Assembly: GCA_031284905.1 (NCBI GenBank)
Contig: JAITXI010000162.1
Coordinates: forward strand, 1-49,129
Direction: 5' to 3'
Length of the DNA stretch: 49,129 nucleotides
Source: Bacteroidales bacterium
GTDB lineage: Bacteria; Bacteroidota; Bacteroidia; Bacteroidales; ML635J-15
Positions within the stretch are counted from its first letter, which is position 1. Each line of letters starts with the position of its first letter. The notes beneath the pieces were generated by a model, which ran no database searches, was not told the origin of the DNA, and worked only from the letters and a program-made list of their open reading frames with translations. Below are positions 21,084 to 32,281 of this stretch, piece by piece. The translations under genes and the position numbers were made by a program.

Positions 21084-21755
21084 CTAGTAATTCCTTTCTC
21101 CAAATATTTGTGTACCTATTCGTATCATTGTGCTTCCTGCTTCTATTGCTATTTTCCAATCGTTACTCATACCCATACTAATTTCATGAAAATTAAAACT
21201 ATGAAAATAATATTTTTCTTTTAAAAAATCAAATATTTTTTTCAATTTATTAAATTCTATATAAATTTTTTTCAAATCGTCTGTAAATGAAGCCATTCCC
21301 ATTATTCCGCAAATTTCTATATTCTGCATCAATTTATATTCTTCACTGTCTAAAATTTCTATTGTTTTTTCTAAATTTAATCCAAATTTCGTTTCTTCTT
21401 CTGCAATATGAAATTCTAAAAGACATTTTATTTTTCTATTTTGTTTAATAGCTTGATTGTTAATTTCTTGTAATAATTTTAAATTATCTACACTGTGAAT
21501 ATATTCTACGAAATTTGCTATATATTTTACTTTATTTGTTTGTAAATGTCCGATTAAATGCCAACAAATATCAAGGTTTTGTAATTCTTCTTGTTTTTGC
21601 AATAATTCTTGAATTTTATTTTCTCCAAAATCTCTTTGTCCCGCATTGTAAGCAGTTATAATTTCTTCTGTAGAATGATATTTTGAAACAGCAATAAGTC
21701 TCACATTATCCGGTAATTGAGATTTAATATTTTCAATATTTTTTGCAATATTCAT
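21084..21755 (-). CDS. YggS family pyridoxal phosphate-dependent protein
   Basis: LIAVSKYHSTEEI, GQRDFGENKIQELLQK, WHLIGHLQTNKVKYI, SMGMSNDWKIAIEAGSTMIRIGTQIFG. Confidence 0.93.
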   Translation of the reverse strand: MNIAKNIENIKSQLPDNVRLIAVSKYHSTEEIITAYNAGQRDFGENKIQELLQKQEELQNLDICWHLIGHLQTNKVKYIANFVEYIHSVDNLKLLQEINNQAIKQNRKIKCLLEFHIAEEETKFGLNLEKTIEILDSEEYKLMQNIEICGIMGMASFTDDLKKIYIEFNKLKKIFDFLKEKYYFHSFNFHEISMGMSNDWKIAIEAGSTMIRIGTQIFGERNY

Positions 21756-21758
21756 TTC

Positions 21759-22631
21759 TTATTCTTTTACTTTTCCTAAAATTTGATTTTCGGGTATGAA
21801 ACCGTATCTGCGAGAATCGTTAATTTCATATCTATTATCACTCAAAACAAAATAATAATTTTGTTTAAATGTATATTTATCTGCTTTTTGTCCGTTGATT
21901 TCAATTTTTGAATGGTCGAAAAGCAATTCATTATCTTCATAAACATCAATAATATTTTTATATAAATTTATGTTATTTACTGATAATGAAACAGTTGTTG
22001 ATTTCTTCGGAATAATAACATATTTATATTGGTCTTTATTTCTGGAATTTTTTGTATCGCCCGGAAAAACATCATAAGAAAAATATCTGTCATCAATAAT
22101 TAGCTTTCTAATGTTCACAATTTTATCTGTTTTTAATAATTCGTCTGCTTGTCTTTGATTTGCAATAAATTGGCACGAAAAATTATTAATTATTTTTTCA
22201 ATTTTTAAAACTTTATCTTTTAATAATTCATTAAAATCTGTTGAATCCGACATTGTTAAAATATATAGGAAAAATAAATCATAATTCGGTATTAATAAAG
22301 AGTCGTTTAAAAAAACTTGAGAGTTTATTATTTCAAATTTTTCTCCGGGTCTTGCTATTATTCTTCCCAAAATGTTAGGTTTATCTGAAAAATCATCATC
22401 AAATAATAATGGATTTTTATATAATACTAAATTGTTTGTTTGTAAACATTTTTCAGGATTTTGTTTAATAAAATTAAATAGCGTATTTTCATTTTTTATT
22501 TTTTCGACTAATACGGTTTCTTCTTGTTCTTGAAAATTAGTTATTTTTGTTATTACATACCTGTTAAATGTTAAAAATATTGATAGTAATAAAATAATTA
22601 AAAGTATAATAAATATTGTTTTTTTTCTCAT
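21759..22631 (-). CDS. Signal peptidase I (S26)-like protein, apparently lacking the catalytic dyad
   Basis: N-terminal TM; ILGRIIARPGEKFEIINSQVFLNDSLL and YYFVLSDNRYEINDSRRYGFIPENQILGKVK boxes; no SMxPT box. Confidence 0.75.
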   Translation of the reverse strand: MRKKTIFIILLIILLLSIFLTFNRYVITKITNFQEQEETVLVEKIKNENTLFNFIKQNPEKCLQTNNLVLYKNPLLFDDDFSDKPNILGRIIARPGEKFEIINSQVFLNDSLLIPNYDLFFLYILTMSDSTDFNELLKDKVLKIEKIINNFSCQFIANQRQADELLKTDKIVNIRKLIIDDRYFSYDVFPGDTKNSRNKDQYKYVIIPKKSTTVSLSVNNINLYKNIIDVYEDNELLFDHSKIEINGQKADKYTFKQNYYFVLSDNRYEINDSRRYGFIPENQILGKVKE

Positions 22632-22671
22632 TGTAATGTTATTTTTTAATATTGATATATATTTTCAATTA

Positions 22672-23511
22672 TCATAAAATAATTAATTCTTTTAGTGTAA
22701 AATATAAAAAGACAAATGGAATGGAAAAAATGAAACTGTCTAATCTATCCAATAAGCCACCATGTCCAGGTAGTAATTTTCCTGAATCTTTTACGTTGAA
22801 ATGTCTTTTAAACATTGATTCTATCAAATCGCCTAATGTGCCAAAAACGATTGCAATGATTGCAATTATTATCCAATCTATTTTTGAAAAATATGAAAAG
22901 CAAGGAATAATATTGATAAAATATGCTATTATTATTGTAATAAATCCTCCTCCAATTGATCCTTCCCAAGATTTTTTTGGTGAAATTCTTTCAAATAATT
23001 TGTGTCCGTTTTTTTGTCCAAATGCTGTTCCAAATAAATACGCAAAAGTGTCATTAGCCCAAATTAAAATAAATATACCTAATATTAAATATTTTTGAGT
23101 ATTAAAATTTTCTCCGATTGTTAGCAAACATACAAATGTTAATGATAAAGTTAAATAGCTGTATGATAAAATTGATGTTGCTATATTTTTGATAGGATTT
23201 TTGTTTTTTTTGAATAATTCTTCTATAAATACTATAAAAAATAATGGAAAAATAATAAGTATGCCGCTTAAATTATAATTGAAATAACAAATAACAAAGC
23301 TAATGATTATTGAAAATGTTGTAATAATTATTGTTGAAATAAAATTTGGATTTTGTTCTTCGTTTTTAAATAATCTTAAAAATTCAATTGATAACCAGAT
23401 ATTTGCAATTACAAGAAAAGCTAATAACGTCCAATCGTTAATGAGAATTAGACAAATAGTTATAACGACGAAAATTGTGCCGGTCAATAATCTGGTAAGT
23501 AATTTTTTCAA
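22672..23511 (-). CDS. cdsA: Phosphatidate cytidylyltransferase
   Basis: C-terminal signature SPKKSWEGSIGG...GDLIESMFKRHFNVKDSGKLLPGHGGLLDRLDS. Confidence 0.95.
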   Translation of the reverse strand: MKKLLTRLLTGTIFVVITICLILINDWTLLAFLVIANIWLSIEFLRLFKNEEQNPNFISTIIITTFSIIISFVICYFNYNLSGILIIFPLFFIVFIEELFKKNKNPIKNIATSILSYSYLTLSLTFVCLLTIGENFNTQKYLILGIFILIWANDTFAYLFGTAFGQKNGHKLFERISPKKSWEGSIGGGFITIIIAYFINIIPCFSYFSKIDWIIIAIIAIVFGTLGDLIESMFKRHFNVKDSGKLLPGHGGLLDRLDSFIFSIPFVFLYFTLKELIIL

Positions 23512-23536
23512 AATTTATTCGTTATGAATTATTTTC

Positions 23537-25594
23537 TTATTGATTTAAGTTAATAAAAATTTCTTCTTTTTCTAAATTTTCGGTATTATTTTCGTCATTC
23601 TGAATTGAATCTACGTTTGTTCCTTTGCGTTTTCCGAAAATTTCTTCAAGGTCATCACTAAAAACGACTTCTTTTTCCAATAGTCGTTCGGCTAATTTTT
23701 TCATTCCGTCTAAATTATCTGATAATACTTTTTTAGCTCGAATATATTCAATTTCTATAATTTGTTTTATTTCCGAATCAATAATTTCTGCAGTTTTTTC
23801 GCTAAAAGGTTTTGTAAAACCATATTCGTTTTGACCTGTTGAGTCAAAATAAGAAATATTTTTCAGAGAATCTGTCATTCCAAAATAAGTTACTATAGCC
23901 ATGGCTTGTTTTGTAACTCTTTCAAGATCATTAAGAGCTCCTGTAGAAATTTCTCCGAAATTTATTTCTTCGCTGGCTCTTCCTCCAAGTGTTGCACAAA
24001 GTTCGTCAAGAATTTGTTCTTTTGTGGTAATCTGACGTTCTTCCGGCAAGTACCAAGCTGCACCTAATGCTTTTCCTCTTGGAATTATTGTAACTTTCAA
24101 CAATGGATTTGCATATTCCAAAAGCCAGCTTACTGTTGCGTGTCCTGCTTCGTGATATGCAATTGTTTTTTTCTCTTTGTCAGTAAAAATTTTGTGTTTC
24201 TTTTCTAATCCGCCAATAATTCTATCAACAGCATCTAAAAAATCTTGTTTTTCAATTGATTTTTTATCGTTTCTTGCAGCAATAAGCGCTGCTTCGTTAC
24301 AAACATTTGCAATATCGGCACCACTAAATCCGGGTGTTTGTTTTGCCAAAAATTCCGGATGGACAGTTTCCGCCATTTTAAGATCTTTTGTGTGAACTAA
24401 GAAAATTTCTTCTCTTTCTTTAATATCAGGAAGTTCCAAATGAATTTGGCGGTCAAAACGTCCTGCTCTTAAAAGTGCACTATCAAGAATATCTGCTCGG
24501 TTTGTCGCTGCTAAAATGATTACACCACTGTTTGTATCAAAACCGTCCATTTCTGTAAGTAATTGATTTAGTGTATTTTCTCTTTCATCATTACCACCAA
24601 AATTTGCATTTTTCCCTCTTGCTCTACCTATTGCATCAATTTCGTCAATGAAAATAATGCAAGGAGCTTTTGATTTTGCTTGTTGAAATAAATCTCTAAC
24701 TCTTGAAGCTCCAACTCCTACAAACATTTCAACAAAATCCGAACCACTTAACGAAAAAAATGGAACATCAGCTTCTCCTGCAACTGCTTTTGCTAATAAT
24801 GTTTTTCCTGTTCCGGGAGGACCTATTAACAAAGCGCCTTTTGGAATTTTTCCTCCGAGTGTTGTATATTTTTTAGGATTTTTTAAAAAATCCACGATTT
24901 CCATCACTTCAACTTTTGCTTCTTCTACTCCTGCAACATCTTTAAATGTGATTTTTACTTTTTTTTCTTTGTCAAAAACTTGTGCTTTTGATTTTCCAAT
25001 GCTGAATATTTGAGAACCGGTACCGGCACCGCCTCCGCTCATACGTCTGAAAACAAAATACCAAATTCCAAGAAAAAATATTATTGGAAGGATATAGATT
25101 AAAATCCCTCCCAAAATATTACTTTCAGTACTGTTAGACAGATATATTTTATCAGTTTCCGAAAATTGTTCTTGAATTTCATCTAATTGTTTTTGGAAAG
25201 TTGCATAGTCTCCAATTGGAAATTTGAATTGTGGACTTGAATTTGCTATACCAATAAAGTTTGTATTTTTTACTTCAGGATAATTTTTTATTTTGTCTAT
25301 TTTCAAATAAATATCTGCACGTTCCTTATTAACAATAATAATTTTTTCGACATCATGATTTTCAATAATGTCTTTTAATTTTCTGAAATCAATTTCGTTT
25401 GAGCCTCGTTTAAAATCGGAAAAAAATGTAAAAATTGTGAGTATTCCTAATACTACGATGAAAATCCATATTCTTGAATTTTTGCCTTTTGGCGCCTGTA
25501 TTTTTTTTTCAGCCATTTTCTGTTTTCTGTTTTCTTTTTTTACTAACGATAATTTTTCTTGATTATTACAATTAGATTCATTTTTACTTTTCAA
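23537..25594 (-). CDS. ftsH: ATP-dependent zinc metalloprotease
   Basis: [21 protein letters not shown]-like AAA region, HEAGHATV zinc motif. Confidence 0.97.
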   Translation of the reverse strand: MKSKNESNCNNQEKLSLVKKENRKQKMAEKKIQAPKGKNSRIWIFIVVLGILTIFTFFSDFKRGSNEIDFRKLKDIIENHDVEKIIIVNKERADIYLKIDKIKNYPEVKNTNFIGIANSSPQFKFPIGDYATFQKQLDEIQEQFSETDKIYLSNSTESNILGGILIYILPIIFFLGIWYFVFRRMSGGGAGTGSQIFSIGKSKAQVFDKEKKVKITFKDVAGVEEAKVEVMEIVDFLKNPKKYTTLGGKIPKGALLIGPPGTGKTLLAKAVAGEADVPFFSLSGSDFVEMFVGVGASRVRDLFQQAKSKAPCIIFIDEIDAIGRARGKNANFGGNDERENTLNQLLTEMDGFDTNSGVIILAATNRADILDSALLRAGRFDRQIHLELPDIKEREEIFLVHTKDLKMAETVHPEFLAKQTPGFSGADIANVCNEAALIAARNDKKSIEKQDFLDAVDRIIGGLEKKHKIFTDKEKKTIAYHEAGHATVSWLLEYANPLLKVTIIPRGKALGAAWYLPEERQITTKEQILDELCATLGGRASEEINFGEISTGALNDLERVTKQAMAIVTYFGMTDSLKNISYFDSTGQNEYGFTKPFSEKTAEIIDSEIKQIIEIEYIRAKKVLSDNLDGMKKLAERLLEKEVVFSDDLEEIFGKRKGTNVDSIQNDENNTENLEKEEIFINLNQ

Positions 25595-25943
25595 TTTTAA
25601 TAGTTTCAGCGTCAGCCCAGAGTTGCTCTATTTTATAGAACTGTCGGCTTTCCTCCTGAAAAATGTGTACCACTACATCAACATAATCCAAAAGTATCCA
25701 TTCGCTATTTTCAAAACCTTCTTTATGCCAAGGTTTTTCTTTCTGATTTTCACGAACAAAATCTTCAACAAAAGCAGCTAAAGTATTTCCATGAATTTTT
25801 GAATTTGCGGTACATATTACAAAATATTTAGTTATTGTGTTTTCTATTTTGCCAAAATTAATATTTACTAAATTTTCTCCTTTTTTTTCTGTAAGAGCAG
25901 AATTTATTAATTTTAATAGCATTTCTGTATTTTTCGATTGCAT
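25584..25943 (-). CDS. rsfS: Ribosome silencing factor
   Basis: DUF143/RsfS signature: YFVICTANSKIHGNTLAAFVEDFVRE...WHKEGFENSEWILLDYVDVVVHIFQEESRQFYKIEQLWADA. Confidence 0.93.
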   Translation of the reverse strand: MQSKNTEMLLKLINSALTEKKGENLVNINFGKIENTITKYFVICTANSKIHGNTLAAFVEDFVRENQKEKPWHKEGFENSEWILLDYVDVVVHIFQEESRQFYKIEQLWADAETIKIEK

Positions 25944-26118
25944 TTTTGTTATTTTTCTGTATTAAAAAGTAATAATACTACTACCTTTCTTATTTTTATT
26001 ATTTTGTTACAAAAATAATGTTTTATTGGCAAAATAAAAAATTAAAAAAATTATCATTTTTTTTTGTAATATTAAAAATAATGATTACTTTTACGGAAAA
26101 TTTAAAAAATATACTTAA

Positions 26119-28026
26119 ATGAAAAAATTTTTATCGTTATTATTATTTTTAATTAGTTGTGTTATGATTTTTGCACAAACACCAACAATTGTTTCTACTA
26201 CTCCTAGTAATAAAAATATAGTGTTGGAAGAATACACAGGAATACATTGTACGTATTGCCCTGATGGTCATAAAAGAGCAAATCAACTTGCAGCTGCAAA
26301 TCCCGGAAGAGTTGTAGTTATAAATATCCATCAAGGAGAATATGCTGCTCCCGGTCCAGGGGAGCCTGATTTTAGAACATCTTTTGGGAACGCTCTTGCT
26401 AGCCAAATAGCACTGACCGGTTATCCAACCGGAACAGTAAATAGGCGTAATTTTTCGTCGCTTGCAGAAGGAGGAAGTACAACAAGACTTGCTTTGAGTA
26501 GAGGTGATTGGGCTGCTGCTGCAAATATAGTTAAAGTAGAACCATCGGTTGTAAATGTTGCAGCGTCTGCAACTATTGATGTCGTTACAAGAGAACTAAC
26601 TGTTTTAGTTGAAGCGTATTACACAGGGGAATATTCTTTATCAAATTTTAACTTTTTAAATGTAGCTGTTTTACAAGATAATATTTTTGGTCCTCAAACT
26701 GGTGCCAGTTCTTATTATCCTGCAATGATTTTTAATGGTCAATATAAACATAATCACATGTTGCGACATCTCTTAACCGGTCAGTGGGGAGATACAATAT
26801 CCGGAAACGGTTCAAAAATTCCTTCGGGAACTTTTTATTCTAAAGTTTGTACATATCAACTTCCCGATCATATTAATAATATACCATTAGAATTGGTTGA
26901 TTTAAAAATAGCTGCTTTTGTAGCAGAAGGACATAAAAATATTATTACAGGAGTTGAGATTATTCCTACTTTAGAAAATCTTCCTGCTCTAGATGCTTTG
27001 CTGTCTTCTTATAAATTAACAAGAACTGCATGTTCTGGTGATGTAACAGAAACAATCAAAGTAAAAAACTTAGGTAGTACACCAATCACGTCTATTACTT
27101 TTGACATTTCCACAGGAGAAGATTCAACTCAATTTATTTGGAATAATTCTACAGGTATTGCATTTTATGCAACTCAAACTATTACTTTACCTGTTTTAAA
27201 TTTGAATCAGACAACAGCTCATTCTGTTACTGTTACTATAAATAAGTTGAATGAAGATACACTTGATATTCCGTTACAAGTCTCAGAAAATATTGCTGCA
27301 CAACCTGTTGGTCAAGGAACAGTTACTCTTAACTTGTGGTGCGACAGATATGGTGAAGAAACAACTTGGAATGTAAAAAACTCATCCGGAACTACTGTTG
27401 CTTCAGGAGGCCCATACACTCAGTTATCCACTAATACCACTAGTTTAAAAACTGTTGTTCTAACTAATGTTACTACAGATGATTGTTATTTATTTACAAT
27501 TAATGATTCGTTTGGAGATGGTATTAATTGCGGTTTTGGAGCAGGACATTTGGAAATCAAAGATGGAAACAACACAATATTAGTTCAGAATGATGGAACA
27601 TTTACTACTGGTTATTCTCAATATTTCAAATATTCTACGGAAATTATTGAGAGCCCGAGTTCAAACATCATTTCTGTCGAAAATTCAAATGTAAAAGCTA
27701 ATGCAGCTCAAACAAACTCTTCAAAAGCAGGAACATTTGAACCGTTTGATTGTACTGTTTATAATTCAAATTTAGTTACTATTGGAATTTCTGATAATAA
27801 CAACAATAACAATATTTCAATTTTTCCAAATCCTTCAACAGGTTTAGTAAACATTGTTACAAATGAAAATTCAAATGTGAAAGTTATTGATATTACCGGC
27901 AAAATTATTGATACTTTCAAAGTTAATGCAATGGAAACTACTACTTTTACTCAAAGTGCAGGTATGTACTTTATCGAAATTGAATCTAACGGTAAAATTT
28001 CAAACCATAAAATTGTTATTCAATAG
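26119..28026 (+). CDS. Omp28-related secreted protein with T9SS type A sorting domain
   Basis: Signal peptide; VLEEYTGIHCTYCPDGHKRANQLA; C-terminal ISIFPNPSTGLVNIVT...KVIDITGKI...GMYFIEIESNGKISNHKIVIQ. Confidence 0.88.
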   Translation: MKKFLSLLLFLISCVMIFAQTPTIVSTTPSNKNIVLEEYTGIHCTYCPDGHKRANQLAAANPGRVVVINIHQGEYAAPGPGEPDFRTSFGNALASQIALTGYPTGTVNRRNFSSLAEGGSTTRLALSRGDWAAAANIVKVEPSVVNVAASATIDVVTRELTVLVEAYYTGEYSLSNFNFLNVAVLQDNIFGPQTGASSYYPAMIFNGQYKHNHMLRHLLTGQWGDTISGNGSKIPSGTFYSKVCTYQLPDHINNIPLELVDLKIAAFVAEGHKNIITGVEIIPTLENLPALDALLSSYKLTRTACSGDVTETIKVKNLGSTPITSITFDISTGEDSTQFIWNNSTGIAFYATQTITLPVLNLNQTTAHSVTVTINKLNEDTLDIPLQVSENIAAQPVGQGTVTLNLWCDRYGEETTWNVKNSSGTTVASGGPYTQLSTNTTSLKTVVLTNVTTDDCYLFTINDSFGDGINCGFGAGHLEIKDGNNTILVQNDGTFTTGYSQYFKYSTEIIESPSSNIISVENSNVKANAAQTNSSKAGTFEPFDCTVYNSNLVTIGISDNNNNNNISIFPNPSTGLVNIVTNENSNVKVIDITGKIIDTFKVNAMETTTFTQSAGMYFIEIESNGKISNHKIVIQ

Positions 28027-28059
28027 AAAATATTTTTTTCTTCATAATTTTTTTAATGG

Positions 28060-28088
28060 AGGCTGTTCTTTTTGAACAGCCTTTTTTT
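28060..28088 (+). terminator. Rho-independent terminator
   Basis: AGGCTGTTC-TTTTT-GAACAGCCT followed by a T run. Confidence 0.85.
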
Positions 28089-28267
28089 GTATTCATACCA
28101 AATTAGGAAGAAACGCTACACTCGCACTCACTGTAATAAACAATTTAGAATAAACGTTTTTTTCGCTGTATTTTAGCGACACACGTATTTTATACAATAG
28201 TTTGAATGCTACTGAAAAATATTATTGTTTATATTGTTTATTAGAAAATATTCAAAAAGTAGATAAT

Positions 28268-28564
28268 CCTGAAATATTCATATCGGCTCGAACGTCTTAA
28301 AAAAGAACGAGTTCGTAAAGTTATTGAGCCTTAGGAGAAGATTTTGTTGGCAGATTATCAGATAATTATTCATACGTAAAAGATTTGGGCTTAATAACAG
28401 AAACAAATAATAAATTAGGAATTTCAAATCCAATTTATACCGAAGTCATTACACGAATTCTAAATGTTAGCTCGCTTTATTCAACAGAAACCCAAATATT
28501 AGCTGGAATATATATGAAACAAGAAATTGTTTCCGGAAAAACTGTTACTCTTGTCGGATTGTAA
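28268..28564 (+). pseudogene. Decayed AAA-type ATPase (archaeal/bacterial ATP-binding protein family) remnant
   Basis: RLERLKKERVRKVIEP (stop/frameshift) GEDFVGRLSDNYSYVKDLGLITETNNKLGISNPIYTEVITRILN...IVSGKTVTLVGL*, resembling RVRRVIEP...YVRDLGLI...IANPIYxEVI of that family. Confidence 0.5.
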
Positions 28565-28569
28565 GAAAA

Positions 28570-29814
28570 TTATTCATAATGTAAAGCTTCTATCGGGTCA
28601 AGTTTGGAAGCCTTCACTGCCGGAAAATATCCGCAAAAAATTCCTACAATAAAACAAGTAACAAATCCAATAATAATCCACAAAATTGGAACAACAAAAT
28701 TTGTTTTCATAATTAAAGAAACAATATTCCCCGTAGAAATTCCCATAATAATTCCTAAAATTCCACCTAATTGTCCAATAATAATTGATTCTAATAAAAA
28801 TTGTTGTTTTATTACGGAAGATTTTGCTCCGAGTGCTTTTCTAATTCCGATTTCATGAGTTCGTTCCGAAACCGAAACTAACATAATATTCATCAAACCT
28901 ATTGCTGCTCCCAGAATAGTCAAGAAACCAATTACTGATGCACCTATAGTAATTACAGCGATATTTTCCATAAGCATTTTTATCAAACTGTCACTTTTTC
29001 GGATTTCAAAATTATTTTCATCATAAACAGATAAATTTCTGATATTTCTAAAAATTCCTTCTGCCTCACTAATAGCTATTTCCAATAAATTTGGGTCATT
29101 TGGCATTACACTTATTTTAAAGTTACTATTTTGAATATCAAAATTTTGGCGTGCATTATTTAAAGGTATAAAACAAATATTATCGCTATTTCCACCAAAA
29201 GAAGCTCCTTTTGATTTTAATACCCCTATAATTTTATATTTAACATTTCCTATTTGGATAAATTTATCAAGAGAATTCTCTCCAAATTCGAATAATTTAT
29301 CTTGAAGTTGTGAACCGATAATTACAAAATTACAACTTTCATTTATTTCCGAATTAGAAAAATTTCTTCCTTTTTCAATTTCGAGTGCAGAAATTAACAT
29401 ATAATTTTCATCTGTACCTGTTACTGAAATAGTTGGCGTTGTTTTTTCCTCATTATACTTTACAATAGCATTTCCTGCAACATTTACACTCAAAGAAATT
29501 CTTGCAGGAAAATTATAATCTTTTTTAAAACGAACGACTTCATTATATTGGATTTTTTTATTTTCAATTTTTCTACCGCCATTAATTATATTTCCATATA
29601 TTCTATTGATACTAAACGAATTAGCTCCTAAAGCAGAAAATTGTTCAGCCATTGTTGATTTTAAAGATTCCACAGCTGTCATTATTCCTGTGAGAGCCAT
29701 AATTCCAATTGCAATAATCAACACAGTTAAGATAGTTCTTAATAAATTTGTCCGAATAGATTTTACAGATATTTTAATATTTTCTAATAATATGGTTAAT
29801 TTAATTTTCAACAT
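28570..29814 (-). CDS. ABC transporter permease (MacB/FtsX-like)
   Basis: IRTNLLRTILTVLIIAIGIMALTGI N-terminus; SERTHEIGIRKALGAKSSVI; GYFPAVKASKLDPIEALHYE. Confidence 0.9.
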   Translation of the reverse strand: MLKIKLTILLENIKISVKSIRTNLLRTILTVLIIAIGIMALTGIMTAVESLKSTMAEQFSALGANSFSINRIYGNIINGGRKIENKKIQYNEVVRFKKDYNFPARISLSVNVAGNAIVKYNEEKTTPTISVTGTDENYMLISALEIEKGRNFSNSEINESCNFVIIGSQLQDKLFEFGENSLDKFIQIGNVKYKIIGVLKSKGASFGGNSDNICFIPLNNARQNFDIQNSNFKISVMPNDPNLLEIAISEAEGIFRNIRNLSVYDENNFEIRKSDSLIKMLMENIAVITIGASVIGFLTILGAAIGLMNIMLVSVSERTHEIGIRKALGAKSSVIKQQFLLESIIIGQLGGILGIIMGISTGNIVSLIMKTNFVVPILWIIIGFVTCFIVGIFCGYFPAVKASKLDPIEALHYE

Positions 29815-29826
29815 TTTCTCCCAAAT

Positions 29827-30834
29827 TTAATTTATAAGAACCATTGTCGCTCCAAATCCATATTCTCGATAAGACGCATCTTCAAATTTCAAATGATAAA
29901 CATTCGTAAGGGCTTCACGAATCAAATTTTTTAATGTTCCTGCTCCTATTCCATGAATTAAAATTAATTTTTCAATATTTTTATTCATAACGGCTTCAGT
30001 AACTGCTTTGTTAAATTCTTTTAACTGAATTTCAACAATTTCTGCATTAGATAAACCAACAATACTTTCAACTAAACTTGTAATATGCAAATCAACTTCT
30101 AAAACTTCTTTTTTCTTTCTCGGAGCAAATCGTTTACTTTTATCTTCTTCCGCTTCTTCTCTCAAAATTTCTTTCACTTTTTCAAATCCTAAAACATTTT
30201 TTTCTTGATATTTGAAATTTTCTCTCTCAATATCAAATAAATATGCCTTTTCATCAATAAAATCATTATCAACATAACGATGGTCTTGCCAAAAATTCAA
30301 AGGAACAATTTTTATATTTTTTTCAATTTGAGATCTGTAAATATCTGTTGGATGATCACAAAACTGCAACTGAACAATAATTTCATCTGAATGATTTATC
30401 TGTTCGATACTTAATTCTGAAATTTCTATTTTTGTATTTTCTTCTAATTTATCCGAATCTAATTTTTTATATTTAAGATTTTCTTTCAAAATAATGTTAT
30501 AAAAAAATGTATAATTAGAATCATTTATTAGAAAAAGTTTCAAGGAATTTTTAACTTCATCTTTCACAAAAGCTAAAAAAATGTTCGTAATATTATTTTT
30601 TTTGTAGAATTTTTCTTTAATTGCTTCTTCTACTTTAATATTATTTTCTACTTGCGAAATAATATTTATTTTTTTTTCAGCTTTTTTTATTACAATCAAT
30701 TCTTTTGCCACGACTTGATATTCAAAGCCATCATCATCACAAACCATCACCATTTGTTTTGACAATATTTTAACAACAACGGCTTCACCAACATCATTTA
30801 AAAATCTTACTCGGTCTCCTATATTAATTTCCAT
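29827..30834 (-). CDS. DUF2027 / Smr domain protein
   Basis: IGDRVRFLNDVGEAVVVKI N-terminus; Smr-like VDLHI...LILIHGIGAGTLKNLIREAL. Confidence 0.88.
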   Translation of the reverse strand: MEINIGDRVRFLNDVGEAVVVKILSKQMVMVCDDDGFEYQVVAKELIVIKKAEKKINIISQVENNIKVEEAIKEKFYKKNNITNIFLAFVKDEVKNSLKLFLINDSNYTFFYNIILKENLKYKKLDSDKLEENTKIEISELSIEQINHSDEIIVQLQFCDHPTDIYRSQIEKNIKIVPLNFWQDHRYVDNDFIDEKAYLFDIERENFKYQEKNVLGFEKVKEILREEAEEDKSKRFAPRKKKEVLEVDLHITSLVESIVGLSNAEIVEIQLKEFNKAVTEAVMNKNIEKLILIHGIGAGTLKNLIREALTNVYHLKFEDASYREYGFGATMVLIN

Positions 30835-30886
30835 AATTTTTATTATTTTTGTAAATATTTTTTATTTTGTAAATGTACAAAAAATA

Positions 30887-32128
30887 ATGGGAAAATTAAA
30901 GAAAAATTTTAATTTAGAAGAATATAATTATTTTCTTCCTGACGAAAAAATTGCAAAATATCCTTTAGAAAAAAGAGATAACTCTAAATTATTGATTTAT
31001 CAAAATTCGGAAATTATATCTGATTTTTTCTATAATATTCAAAATTATTTCACTGAAAAAATTTTAATAATTTTTAACGATACGAAAGTTATTAATGCAA
31101 GGATATTATTTGAAAAAGAAACAGGAAGTAAAATCGAAATTTTTTGTTTGGAGCCAATTTATCCGTCTGATTATTATTTGGCTTTTTCTCAAAAAAATAA
31201 ATGTTCGTGGAAATGTTTTGTTGGAAATAATAAAAAATGGAAGTCAGGAATTGTAACTCGAAAAATCAATATCAACGAAATTGAAATTATTTTGACAGCA
31301 ACTCGAATTTCTGAAATCGGGAATAGTTTTGAAATTGAATTCTCGTGGAATAATCCCGAAATTTGTTTTTCCGAAATTTTAAATACAATTGGAGAAATTC
31401 CAATTCCTCCATATTTGAATCGTAATTCGGAAGATATTGATAAATCACGTTATCAAACTGTTTATTCAAAATTTGAAGGCTCAGTTGCTGCTCCAACAGC
31501 CGGTCTGCATTTTACAAAAAATATTTTAGACAATCTAAAAAGTAAGAATAATTTGATTGATAATGTAACTTTACATATTGGGGCAGGTACTTTTCAACCA
31601 ATAAAATCTAATAATATTTCCGAACATTTAATGCATCGTGAAAAATTTATTATTTCAAAATCAACTTTACAAAATATAATTGAAAATTTCGGTAATATTT
31701 GTGCAGTTGGAACTACTTCTGTACGTACTCTTGAAAGCATGTATCAAATTGGTAATCAAATTTATAAGAATGGCAATATTAATAATAATTTATTTTTTAT
31801 AAGTCAATTTGAAGCATACGATTCTAAAAAAAATAACGTTCCGCCTATTGAAATTTTAAAAAATTTACTTTCTTGGATGAAAAAAAATAACTTTTCAGAA
31901 CTTCATTGTGAAACTCAAATCATGATAATTCCCGGTTATGACTTTAAAATAGTTAATAAAATTATTACTAATTTTCATCAGCCAAAAAGTACTTTGTTGT
32001 TATTAATTTCGGCTTTTATAGGAGAAAAATGGGAAAAAATTTATGATTATGCTTTAAAAAATGATTTTAGATTTTTGAGTTACGGAGATTGCTGTTTATT
32101 AGAGATTAATAGAGAGTGTTTAGAGTAA
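30887..32128 (+). CDS. queA: S-adenosylmethionine:tRNA ribosyltransferase-isomerase
   Basis: YFLPDEKIAKYPLEKRDNSKLL, YQTVYSKFEGSVAAPTAGLHFT, VGTTSVRTLES. Confidence 0.93.
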   Translation: MGKLKKNFNLEEYNYFLPDEKIAKYPLEKRDNSKLLIYQNSEIISDFFYNIQNYFTEKILIIFNDTKVINARILFEKETGSKIEIFCLEPIYPSDYYLAFSQKNKCSWKCFVGNNKKWKSGIVTRKININEIEIILTATRISEIGNSFEIEFSWNNPEICFSEILNTIGEIPIPPYLNRNSEDIDKSRYQTVYSKFEGSVAAPTAGLHFTKNILDNLKSKNNLIDNVTLHIGAGTFQPIKSNNISEHLMHREKFIISKSTLQNIIENFGNICAVGTTSVRTLESMYQIGNQIYKNGNINNNLFFISQFEAYDSKKNNVPPIEILKNLLSWMKKNNFSELHCETQIMIIPGYDFKIVNKIITNFHQPKSTLLLLISAFIGEKWEKIYDYALKNDFRFLSYGDCCLLEINRECLE

Positions 32129-32281
32129 TAATCCTTAGAAGAAAATTATCAAAGGAAAAATTGAAATTTTCAACTAATTCAGAAACTTATTATTATTTTG
32201 AAAACGCATTATAAAAATTGGAAAGGAATTAAAGAATGAATAAGTATTAAAAGAATTAATAAAAAATTTCATCAAAATCTG

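Noticed and set aside
28100-28180. RKKRYTRTHCNKQFRINVFFAVF reading like a zinc-ribbon transposase N-terminus
   Set aside because: Very short, followed by stops; similarity too weak to call a feature.
28604-28858. Antisense ORFs overlapping well-identified genes (e.g. 9264-9458, 24177-24395, 28604-28858, 46719-46955)
   Set aside because: Mirror frames of strongly supported CDSs; no independent coding evidence.
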